Origin: Thermococcus henrietii
GTDB taxonomy: Archaea > Methanobacteriota_B > Thermococci > Thermococcales > Thermococcaceae
DNA: 64,000 bases
NCBI RefSeq assembly: GCF_900198835.1
Contig: NZ_LT900021.1
Span: 496,001 to 560,000 of the forward strand
Reading direction: 5' to 3'
The notes beneath the pieces were generated by a model that did no database searches, had not been told where the DNA came from, and was given only the letters and a program-made list of their open reading frames with translations. Of this stretch, positions 32,901-39,381 are shown one piece after another. Every line of letters begins with the position of its first letter. Positions within the stretch are counted from its first letter, which is position 1. Made by a program: the position numbers and the translations under genes.

Positions 32901-33117
32901 AATCCGCGAACAACCAGCCGTTGATTACATATACCTGGATTACTCCGACTACCCCGGAAACGACCCCGGTGCAATGAAGGTTCTGGGAATTTCGGCAACC
33001 GGCGGAATCAGCACGACTCCAGTTCTCGACCAGAACTTCTACCTGACGCTCCAAACCGCCCAGCTAATCTTCGGGCCCTACGCGGCAGACCTGCTCGTTC
33101 CCCTAACATCTGGGTGA
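29914..33117 (+). CDS. Very large exoprotein 6 with DUF2341- and LamG-like regions
   Basis: About 1067 residues, the last and longest of the series. The N-terminus MKRRGFVINATVLVLLIPLL keeps the basic residues and Gly before a membrane helix but no acidic residue. DUF2341-like units appear at about 330-420 (FNKRVEFTLSGVTNHSV) and 480-560 (VPFWIEYWNDSGALIWVR), then a concanavalin/LamG-like domain (FFDDFSGSSLNTSKWYV). These are typical carbohydrate-binding or adhesive modules. ATG at 29914 with GGAGG upstream overlaps the previous stop. A cell-surface adhesin is the best guess. Confidence 0.68.
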   Translation: MKRRGFVINATVLVLLIPLLLLLATYSNVTSYVIQAQSQATRLKTTQDVVSYLQLDLQNVMRLSLQRALVLSIAYVTTVQPLDNAQLALESLVKYGKYSQISNAGPEWVSREDQFMGNATLLKWLENMRDYLKKMGYIMVTPPTQIVNNVKLTIAPLDSFHIVANVSIPQIVIKDTSGKIVYNSSIPPRGSLYVVVPITNLEDPLIAYLTKGRMSRVIEPCSFAYPNLTPPYYLLTGYGSDPSTYPLRFAAPFSPTISSDKVYYGDTYPGDGALAYVLRDSPSTAPTVPYVFGTSINGSLVSPSSVLGDGDMGVLVFSGRVGQAVQWCNDSFNKRVEFTLSGVTNHSVVLLKFNPSAVPFSEISHNGSLAEMRIYTSTCQLANYWIEKWDSNEILIWLNVTGTDYYIYYSPTSQVQPSRGYLSNVVGNNYYTNVTVYPGQRVFLFNTTGSVFVRYNVTADENSGFNGGVEVLTPSEGLTSVLNVTLDYPYSVNDVQVPIYLNSTWASRIPHYGNESRIEVYSDPDFTEKVPFWIEYWNDSGALIWVRTNLPGNVYIKFGEDLPLTRGNGDEVFLFFDDFSGSSLNTSKWYVKNPRGSYSVSNGILSLKGNNKASNPDVWLWTKKTFPYYRYVIGMRVYIKNQPFWMWYIDNDGWGWMEHIIGLYGHLGDFDVNSGDFDDGIEDGGKYTKNRWSYVEVAVRDYYYNSYHLASFTTYQTLNPFVWNWSDQSEVSYYYRYWQDGWNYYLATYNTSIGLGQFYKGPTEYDFIYVRKYLDLYYLTESVKQLTSSVPVSVQLVDNWTTAGRLFILKNWTEVLSRYQTGTWPVNVPNRYEVDIIPASTLALNFTHEPNSVVSQNSNADLEVTPIGNLSVYLVVNNTADNSAHFAWVFWAPYPYKVITPVLGVPEQKPPTGNYVSAKVFDIQPFISCVVNARYFGVAGAPSFFERLEGGSTAHRAQYLALAQAMQKAVYGRVKYPIGLVSFILPRNLPANLNFLIREQPAVDYIYLDYSDYPGNDPGAMKVLGISATGGISTTPVLDQNFYLTLQTAQLIFGPYAADLLVPLTSG

Positions 33118-33123
33118 TGCAAA

Positions 33124-33867
33124 ATGAGCATTGAGAACCTCCTGTACTCAATAGGAGAGGGGGTAGAACGCCTCGCATTTGGATTTAAATCTTTCCTTTT
33201 CCCTGAACCTTCGAGGGAGCCTCCATCCTTTAGGCTGACCTCTCGGCTCGTGAAGTCCCGCGTTACCGTTCACGAGCTCCTCAGCCTTCACCTCCAGCTG
33301 TGTTTCCTAACGTACCTCCTTCTCAACTTTGCCGCGGTACTCCTGACGAGGAACCCCCAGTGGGTTGTCGCGGTTGCGGTTCCGTACTTCCTTTACTTAC
33401 GTTATCTTTTTGGCCGCTACGGAAGTTTTCTTCTAGATGAGAAACCGTACCGGGTTTTCTATACGGTGATTTCAGCCCTATCCTTCTTGGCTTTTATTGG
33501 TTACTCCCTTGTCAGACTCTACCTTAAAAACGTCGTTGCCGTGTATCTATACGTCCTCGTTATTGCAATTTCGGTCCTGCTCTTTCGCTGGTACTTCAAG
33601 AGAACCTTCGGCAGGGACTACACCTACGGCACCGTTGAGGAGGTTCGTGGCGACCTGGTTAGGGTTTTCGTTCACGACGATATAGCGGCCAACGTTAAGC
33701 CCGGCCTTTACTGGCTTCCGGCCGTTCCAGATGCCGAACCCGGTAGAGTCGTTAAGGTCCTCGTGGAGGACAGAACCTTCAGGAGCGCCAAGCCCGTGAG
33801 GATAATCGAGGTTTACTTCTCTCAATCCTCCCAGAGCTCCACCGAGCCGAAAGCCGAGACCGAGTGA
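33124..33867 (+). CDS. DUF2101-family membrane protein
   Basis: 247 residues with about four membrane helices in the centre (LCFLTYLLLNFAAVLL, VVAVAVPYFLYLRYL, FYTVISALSFLAFIGY, AVYLYVLVIAISVLLF) and a soluble C-terminal beta domain (YGTVEEVRGDLVRVFVHDD). This is the pattern of Thermococcales DUF2101 proteins, whose function is unknown. It follows the giant exoprotein by six bases and ends the prepilin run, so it may help anchor or assemble that system. Its last 46 bases overlap a minus-strand gene. Confidence 0.72.
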   Translation: MSIENLLYSIGEGVERLAFGFKSFLFPEPSREPPSFRLTSRLVKSRVTVHELLSLHLQLCFLTYLLLNFAAVLLTRNPQWVVAVAVPYFLYLRYLFGRYGSFLLDEKPYRVFYTVISALSFLAFIGYSLVRLYLKNVVAVYLYVLVIAISVLLFRWYFKRTFGRDYTYGTVEEVRGDLVRVFVHDDIAANVKPGLYWLPAVPDAEPGRVVKVLVEDRTFRSAKPVRIIEVYFSQSSQSSTEPKAETE

Positions 33868-34097
33868 AGGATGAGAATGTAAATTGAATGGTGGGGCTCT
33901 ATTAGGTTTGTCTTTGCGAATCCCTGCCCTTCCTTCTCTATTCTGAGGGGTTCGACCATGGGGTGGCCCGGATTCAGCACGAGTGCATTGTCGAACACCT
34001 CAATCCCGTATCCCAGTCCTGTGGAGACCCTCTCCATCAGCGAGACGAACGCTTTCCATTTCCTCACTACCGTGGTGTAGTAGAGGGTGTGTCCCAC
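33822..34097 (-). CDS. Hypothetical protein, about 91 residues
   Basis: The reading frame encodes GHTLYYTTVVRKWKAFVSLM, then ALVLNPGHPMVEPLRIEKEG and HHSIYILILHSVSAFGSVEL, and looks like a compact soluble domain. A TATA element on the minus strand (CTTTTAAAG, about 34127-34135) points to a transcript start near 34105, so GTG at 34097 is preferred over ATG at 34151, which would lie upstream of the promoter. GGTGAT stands just before it. It overlaps the DUF2101 gene end by 46 bases, tail to tail. I do not recognise the family. Confidence 0.62.
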   Translation of the reverse strand: MGHTLYYTTVVRKWKAFVSLMERVSTGLGYGIEVFDNALVLNPGHPMVEPLRIEKEGQGFAKTNLIEPHHSIYILILHSVSAFGSVELWED

Positions 34098-34215
34098 GAT
34101 ATCACCATTAAAGGTAAATGCTAAAACTTTAAAAGATTTACTGATATGCAACCCATAAGCGTAACAAACCCATTAAGTTTTTAAGGACCGCCCATCGTGC
34201 TCGGTTGGTGGTGCC

Positions 34216-34866
34216 ATGATAAACTTGGTTGCCCTCTTCAAGTATCTTCTGATTCTCTACGGCGGCCTGTTCGCGATAACTAACCCTGTTGGGGCCGTCC
34301 CCGTGTTCCTTGGCGTTACCCACGACCTCAGCCTCCGCGAAAGGAGGGAGATAGCGACGAAAACGGCCATGACTGTTATCATGACCCTGGTAGTTTTCGC
34401 TCTCATCGGTCAGTGGATTTTCAAGTTCTTCGGCTCGAGCGTTGACGCCTTTGCGATAGCCGGTGGAATCCTTCTCTTCAGGATGGCGATGGACATGCTC
34501 TCTGGCAGGCTCTCCTCCGTCAAGATAAGCCGAGAGGAAACCGAGGAGTTCGATGAGGAGGTCGTTACGCTTGAGGAGGTCGCCATAATCCCCCTCGCAA
34601 TCCCCCTGATTTCAGGTCCCGGTGCCATAACGACGGTGATGCTCTACATGGCAAAGGCGGGGAGTATCGCCGAGAGAGTCATAGTCTTGCTCAGCATCGT
34701 TCTCATAGGCATTACCGTCTGGCTCGTCCTCTGCTCGGCAAACGTGATAAAGGCCCGCCTCGGAAGGGTCGGCATAAAAGTCATGACGAGGATGATGGGT
34801 CTAATCCTGACGTCAATGGCCGTTCAGATGATTATAAACGGCATCAAGGGAGCCTTTGGTCTCTGA
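34216..34866 (+). CDS. snatA: MarC-family small neutral amino acid transporter (SnatA)
   Basis: 216 residues with six membrane helices. The conserved MarC regions are FAITNPVGAVPVFLG at the N-terminus and PLAIPLISGPGAITTVMLY in the middle. The family member SnatA of Thermococcus sp. KS-1 was shown to transport glycine and other small neutral amino acids; the MarC name from E. coli does not mean antibiotic resistance. A TATA-like TTTTTAAGG lies about 35 bases upstream, and GGTGGTG precedes the ATG. Confidence 0.88.
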   Translation: MINLVALFKYLLILYGGLFAITNPVGAVPVFLGVTHDLSLRERREIATKTAMTVIMTLVVFALIGQWIFKFFGSSVDAFAIAGGILLFRMAMDMLSGRLSSVKISREETEEFDEEVVTLEEVAIIPLAIPLISGPGAITTVMLYMAKAGSIAERVIVLLSIVLIGITVWLVLCSANVIKARLGRVGIKVMTRMMGLILTSMAVQMIINGIKGAFGL

Positions 34867-34960
34867 TATGGTTTTTTCAAACCTCACCGTTCACGGCGGA
34901 GGGAAGTCAGTTTTCCAAAACCCTTAAATCGTTCGAGTTGAACTCCCCTAGGTGTTGAAA

Positions 34961-35239
34961 ATGCGCGGGGACCTGATACGGATCCTGAGTGCCGTTGAGG
35001 AGAAAGCGAACGAGCTGAAGCTTGAAGGTTTTGAGCCCGATGTGGTTCTCGTCGGAGGGGAGGCCTACGAGTTCATAAAGGTCCAGGTGAACGAGGAATT
35101 CGGAGGCGACGAGGAGGTCCTCGAGCTCTCGGGCCTGCCTGTGAGGATAGTCGACGAGCTCGGTAAGGACGCGGTTGTGATAGACAGCAAGGCCCTCGGC
35201 TACGCTCCTGCGGCAAAGCGCTTCACCGTTGTGAAGTGA
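34961..35239 (+). CDS. DUF1884-like small protein
   Basis: 92 residues, alpha/beta: an N-terminal helix (DLIRILSAVEEKANELK), then strands FEPDVVLVGGEAYEFIK and LPVRIVDELGKDAVVID. It resembles the Thermococcales DUF1884 family; the name is given from memory and the function is unknown. ATG at 34961 has AGGTG six bases upstream, and a TATA-like CTTAAATCG lies at about 34922. Its last 17 bases overlap the CitG-like gene on the other strand. Confidence 0.65.
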   Translation: MRGDLIRILSAVEEKANELKLEGFEPDVVLVGGEAYEFIKVQVNEEFGGDEEVLELSGLPVRIVDELGKDAVVIDSKALGYAPAAKRFTVVK

Positions 35240-36146
35240 CCAGCCAGGCCCTTCCGTTTCTCATTTCGACCCTTACTCCAGCCAGAAACAGCAGGCTCAG
35301 CGAGACTGCCATAACGTCCGCCAGACTGCCCGGGTTCCTTAAGTCACTCTTCTCGCGCATGAACGCGTCGAACTCCTCAAGGCCCATCCTTCCCTCAAGA
35401 ACGTCTCTCGCCTTTTCCCTGACGAGCTCGGCCTCTTCAATGCCTGCCTTGCGCAGGATTAGCGTGTCGGGGTTTTCCGCGAGGAGCTCTATGAAGACCC
35501 CAACGACGGTCTCCTCCAGCGGGCCAGGAATCTCCCCGGCAAGCCTCTTAAAGGTCTCGTAGGTGAGCCGGTAACTCTCACTCCACTCGCGAAAGACGAG
35601 CTCCCGCTCTCTGCTAATCTCGGCAATCCTGGAGAGGTTTATTCTGTCCCTGAAGAGCTCCTCGAAGGCCTTCTCCGAGTAGACGTCGTACTTCACCCCG
35701 CTCGGGAGCCCCTTGGGGTTCGCGATTCTTATCGCCCGGTAGAGCTCCATCGTGTCCCCCACCGTTGACTCCTCGATGAGGAGCCTTGCCTTTTCGCCAC
35801 CCTCGCGTATCTTCCTCGTCATCGAGAGTCCCATCAGGAGCGGAATCGAGAGGACGATTACCCCGAAGTTCGGGTTGGCATCTTGTACCCTCTTGCTCGT
35901 CTCAACGCCACGCCTTATGAGCTCGCCTATTCCAGCTTCGTTCGGCTTGAGAAGACCGGAGCGGATTGACTCGGCCCGCTTTATCGCCTCGTGGTAGATG
36001 CCGGCCAAAGCAGGATACGCAACGAGAAAGTTGTAGATGCTCAAATCCTCGAAGTCCCTCCTCCTGCTCACGTTCCCGGGCTTTGGGACGGCTACCTCTA
36101 TTAACGGCCCTGTGAGAAAAGCCCTGATGAGCTCCCATCGGTTCAT
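35223..36146 (-). CDS. CitG/MdcB-like triphosphoribosyl-dephospho-CoA synthase family protein
   Basis: 307 residues. The all-helical CitG fold is indicated by EVAVPKPGNVSRRRDFEDLS, NPNFGVIVLSIPLL, ESTVGDTMELYRAIRIANP and PGSLADVMAVSLSLLFLAG. In bacteria such enzymes make the prosthetic-group precursor of citrate lyase and malonate decarboxylase from ATP and dephospho-CoA. No such lyase genes are visible here, and archaeal homologues may use a different substrate. It converges on the DUF1884-like gene with a 17-base overlap. Confidence 0.82.
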   Translation of the reverse strand: MNRWELIRAFLTGPLIEVAVPKPGNVSRRRDFEDLSIYNFLVAYPALAGIYHEAIKRAESIRSGLLKPNEAGIGELIRRGVETSKRVQDANPNFGVIVLSIPLLMGLSMTRKIREGGEKARLLIEESTVGDTMELYRAIRIANPKGLPSGVKYDVYSEKAFEELFRDRINLSRIAEISRERELVFREWSESYRLTYETFKRLAGEIPGPLEETVVGVFIELLAENPDTLILRKAGIEEAELVREKARDVLEGRMGLEEFDAFMREKSDLRNPGSLADVMAVSLSLLFLAGVRVEMRNGRAWLVTSQR

Positions 36147-36185
36147 CTTTCCACCTCTGGAAGAAGGGAATGGGGCCTTAAAAAG

Positions 36186-36905
36186 TCAACCCCCAACCTC
36201 GACGTTTCCAACCACGTCGTTCACGGAGACCTCAACCGACCCGTTTCCGGTGGCGTCGTTGAGGACGTTGCCCATAACGTTCTTCGCTTTGAGAACCGCA
36301 CCCTTCCCGGATGGAACCGCAATGACCACGTTTCCAACCACGTCGCTGACGGTGGCCCGCTCCCTCACGTTGATGTAAACGTTACCCACGATGTTCGAAA
36401 CGGTGTAGTCCGCCCACGCGCGCCCCTTAACCGTCCCAACGATATTGGAGAGCTCCACGTTCGTCGCGTTCACGTCAACGTAAACGGTCCCAACGACGTT
36501 CTCAACAGTCAAGCAATCGAGCTTCGCAGGAACCTCTACAATTACCGTTCCATTCCTGTAATCGTCGCAGATTGTCCCCCCGCCGAGATGCGCGTGCTTC
36601 GCGGGGCAGTAGACGGTTATGACGTCGTTTTGAAGGCTCGCCCTGACGGGGAGATTGCTCCTGACGGCAACTCCGCTCACGTTGGCCGGGACAATCGAGA
36701 CGCCGCCGTTGACGTTTACGACCTTTAAACCTGAGACTGAAAAATTAAACGTCCCCACCTTGACTATCCTGCCTGCAGTCTTCTTGGGCTCGGAACCGTT
36801 TAGTGTTATCTTCCCGCTCACGGCCAGCACCGTTATCGTGCCTGCGACCAGGAGAACGAGCAGGAAAATGCCAAGCGCGAGAACGTGAATGCCACCCCTC
36901 CTCAT
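36186..36905 (-). CDS. Membrane-anchored beta-solenoid protein (DUF4097-like)
   Basis: About 239 residues. One N-terminal membrane helix (VLALGIFLLVLLVAGTITVL) is followed by an external domain. From about residue 135 to the end, six short repeats carry a VVGTV, IVGTV, IVGNV, VVGNV, VMGNV, VVGNV core every 17-21 residues, as in a right-handed beta-solenoid. The DUF4097 adhesin-like family has similar sequences. Cysteines at CPAKH, CDDY and DCLTV could bind metal or pair. ATG 36905 is preferred because GGGTGAG precedes it. Function unknown. Confidence 0.7.
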   Translation of the reverse strand: MRRGGIHVLALGIFLLVLLVAGTITVLAVSGKITLNGSEPKKTAGRIVKVGTFNFSVSGLKVVNVNGGVSIVPANVSGVAVRSNLPVRASLQNDVITVYCPAKHAHLGGGTICDDYRNGTVIVEVPAKLDCLTVENVVGTVYVDVNATNVELSNIVGTVKGRAWADYTVSNIVGNVYINVRERATVSDVVGNVVIAVPSGKGAVLKAKNVMGNVLNDATGNGSVEVSVNDVVGNVEVGG

Positions 36906-36972
36906 GGACTCACCCATGAGAACAATATCATATTTCCGTATAAACTTTACACAAAAACTGGGAAAGAAGAGT

Positions 36973-37473
36973 TCAGCGGAGCAGTTTGACGAACTCCCTC
37001 ATCCAGGCGTACAAATCCCCGGGGTGCCTTGAGCTGACCCAGTTGCCGTCAACGACAACCGGCTCATTCACCCATTCTACTCCAGCGTTCCTCATGTCGT
37101 CCCTTATTCCGGCGTAGCTCGTTCCCTTCCTGCCCCTGAGCACCCCGGCCGAGATGAGTATCTGTGGCCCGTGGCAGATGCTCGCGACCGGCTTTCCGTC
37201 CTCGAACATCTTCTTCGCTATCGCCACGGCCTTCTCGTTGAGCCTTACCCTCTCCGGTGCCCTTCCACCAGGAAGAACGAGGGCGTCGAACTCATCCGGG
37301 TCAACCTCGTCAAAGGTCAGCTGAACCTCAACGGTGTAGCCGTGCTTTCCGGTAATCTTCCCGCGCTCGAAGCTCGCTATGTAGACCTTGTGGCCCTCTT
37401 CCTTGAGCCTGTGAAGCGGATAAATCAGCTCGACGTCCTCAAAATCGTTGGCGCTGAGGAACAGAACCTTCAC
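36973..37473 (-). CDS. pfpI: PfpI-family protein (DJ-1/PfpI superfamily)
   Basis: 166 residues, the size of Pyrococcus PfpI. The nucleophile elbow ASICHGPQILISAG contains the catalytic Cys (near residue 100) and His; Glu in FEDVELIYP completes the site. Family members were described as intracellular proteases and later as glyoxalase/deglycase enzymes. The GTG at 37473 is chosen because GGGGGTGA precedes it; the longer frame runs into the Lrp gene and has no ribosome-binding site. It is adjacent to the FL11-like regulator on the same strand. Confidence 0.92.
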   Translation of the reverse strand: MKVLFLSANDFEDVELIYPLHRLKEEGHKVYIASFERGKITGKHGYTVEVQLTFDEVDPDEFDALVLPGGRAPERVRLNEKAVAIAKKMFEDGKPVASICHGPQILISAGVLRGRKGTSYAGIRDDMRNAGVEWVNEPVVVDGNWVSSRHPGDLYAWMREFVKLLR

Positions 37474-37543
37474 TTCAATCACCCCCTTAACGTTCAGAAG
37501 AATATATGGGTGACCGCTTATAACCCTAACTGGACAAAAATGG

Positions 37544-37999
37544 TTAGAGCGGGAGCTCGGTCGTTTCCTTGTGGGTCTCGAGGACGACCATCGTGTGGGT
37601 TGATTCGACTCCGTCGACCTCTCCAATCTTGTCGAGGAACTCGTTGAGCTCTTCACTGCTCCTCGTTCTAATTTTGACGAGCATGTCGTAGTCCCCGGTC
37701 GTCTCGTAGACCTCGCATATCTGGGGGTACTTCTTGAGCTCGTCCGCGACGTGGCCGTACATCCCGGCGCGGGCCTTTATGAGAATGAAGGCGAGAATCT
37801 TGAAGCCCAGTGAGTCCGGGTCGAGAATGACCGTGAACTTCTTTATTATTCCCCTATCCTTCAGCTTCTTTATGCGTTCGTAGATGGTTGATTCGGCGAG
37901 GCCAACTTCCTTAGAAATCTCACGGAGAGGAGTTCTACTGTTTCGCTGAAGTATGGTGAGTATCCTCCTATCAACTTCATCGAGACCGCTCCTCGTCAT
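37544..37999 (-). CDS. Lrp/AsnC-family regulator, FL11-like feast/famine protein
   Basis: About 151 residues. The helix-turn-helix (TPLREISKEVGLAESTIYER) precedes an effector/oligomerisation domain (KILAFILIKARAGMYG, YETTGDYDMLVKIR) and ends HKETTELPL, close to Pyrococcus FL11, a lysine-responsive global regulator. ATG at 37999 with GGTGATGG upstream gives the same N-terminus as FL11 (LDE-D-RI); two earlier ATGs are possible. A TATA element on the minus strand (TTTATAAGG, about 38033-38041) fits a start near 38010. The divergent DRG gene shares this intergenic region. Confidence 0.9.
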   Translation of the reverse strand: MTRSGLDEVDRRILTILQRNSRTPLREISKEVGLAESTIYERIKKLKDRGIIKKFTVILDPDSLGFKILAFILIKARAGMYGHVADELKKYPQICEVYETTGDYDMLVKIRTRSSEELNEFLDKIGEVDGVESTHTMVVLETHKETTELPL

Positions 38000-38114
38000 T
38001 TCCATCACCATCGTGGAAAATTTTCAGGATTCCTTATAAATTTGCCGATTCTCGATAACCATACGTTTATAAAACGCCGTTCGTCTTTTAGTTCCGGGCC
38101 GGGGGTGGGCAGGA

Positions 38115-39281
38115 ATGCCAACGAACGTAACAGCGGAGTACCTTGCCGCAGAGGAGGAGTACAGGAACGCAAAGACGATTCCTGAGAAGATTCGAGCCCT
38201 TGAAAAGATGTACGCAACAGTCCCAAAGCACAAGGGGACCGAAAAGCTCCGCCTCCAGATAAAGCGCAGGTTAGCGGAGCTCAGAAAGGAGCTTGAGAAG
38301 CAGAGGCAGATGCGCAAAGGTGGTGGCGGGCCTTCCATAGCCGTTAAGAAGGAAGGGGCTGCCCAGATAGTCCTCGCTGGTTTGCCGAACGTTGGCAAAA
38401 GCTCCCTCCTCAAGGCTTTAACAAACGTCGATGCGGACGTTGCAGATTACGCCTTTACAACCGTTCAGCCGATTCCGGGAATGATGCACCACAAGGACGT
38501 TCAAATCCAGCTCGTTGAGGTTCCCGGCCTCGTTGAGGGCGCCGCTCTGGGTAAAGGAATGGGCCCACAGCTCCTGAGCGTCATAAGGAACGCCGATGCC
38601 ATAGCGATAGTCGTTGACCTCTCCCAGGACCCGGTCAAGCAGATGGAGATTCTTTTGAGGGAGTTCGAGAGAGCCGGAATAAAGGTCAACAAGAGGAAGC
38701 CGAGAGTCGAAATCAAGAGAACAGCGATGGGTGGAATCGTCATCAACGGCCAGGAGAACATAAAGGGCGACATTCAGGAAGTCATGAAGATGCTCCGCGA
38801 GGAGCGCATACACTCGGCTGAGATAACGGTCAAGGAGCCGGTGACGCTCGAGGAGTTCGCCGATGCCATAGACGAGAGCCTCGTCTGGAGGAGGGCCATA
38901 ATCATAGCCAACAAGGGCGACGCTCCTGGGAGCAGGGAGAACTACGAGAAGCTGGTTAAGGCCTACGGCGACCGCTTCAAAATAATCCCGATATCGGCGA
39001 AGAAGGGCATAAACCTTGACAAGCTGAAGGACGAGCTCTACGATTTGGCCGGAATCATCCGCGTCTTCACCAAGAGCCCCGGTGAAGAGCCGGCTTATCC
39101 GCCGGTCGCGCTTAAGAAGGGCTCTACCGTCATGGATTTAGCCGAGAGGATTCACAAGGACTTCGCCAAGAACTTCCGCTATGCAAGGGTCTGGGGCAAG
39201 AGCGTCAAGTTTCCCGGCCAGAGAGTCGGTGCCGACCACGTGCTCGAGGACGGCGACATAGTGGAGATTCACGCAAGGTGA
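38115..39281 (+). CDS. DRG-family GTPase (Obg-related) with TGS domain
   Basis: 388 residues. After a charged helical N-terminus come G1 GLPNVGKSSLLKAL, G3 VPGLVEGAALGKG, G4 ANKGD and a C-terminal TGS domain (GEEPAYPPVALKKGSTVMDL to GDIVEIHAR). DRG GTPases of archaea and eukaryotes associate with ribosomes and aid translation. Length is typical. TATA at about 38067-38075 (GTTTATAAA); short leader with GGGTGGGC before the ATG. Confidence 0.95.
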   Translation: MPTNVTAEYLAAEEEYRNAKTIPEKIRALEKMYATVPKHKGTEKLRLQIKRRLAELRKELEKQRQMRKGGGGPSIAVKKEGAAQIVLAGLPNVGKSSLLKALTNVDADVADYAFTTVQPIPGMMHHKDVQIQLVEVPGLVEGAALGKGMGPQLLSVIRNADAIAIVVDLSQDPVKQMEILLREFERAGIKVNKRKPRVEIKRTAMGGIVINGQENIKGDIQEVMKMLREERIHSAEITVKEPVTLEEFADAIDESLVWRRAIIIANKGDAPGSRENYEKLVKAYGDRFKIIPISAKKGINLDKLKDELYDLAGIIRVFTKSPGEEPAYPPVALKKGSTVMDLAERIHKDFAKNFRYARVWGKSVKFPGQRVGADHVLEDGDIVEIHAR

Positions 39282-39381
39282 CCCTTCTTCCAGCGTCTTT
39301 AACCTTCTTTGTACAACCTAACGTTTATAAGCATCGGTGTATATGGTTGAACGCTTACCGTAAAATTTTCGGGGTGGGAGC

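Noticed and set aside
37474-37656. N-terminal extension of the PfpI reading frame
   Set aside because: The extension is Ser/Arg-rich shadow sequence of the Lrp gene; a good ribosome-binding site precedes the GTG at 37473.
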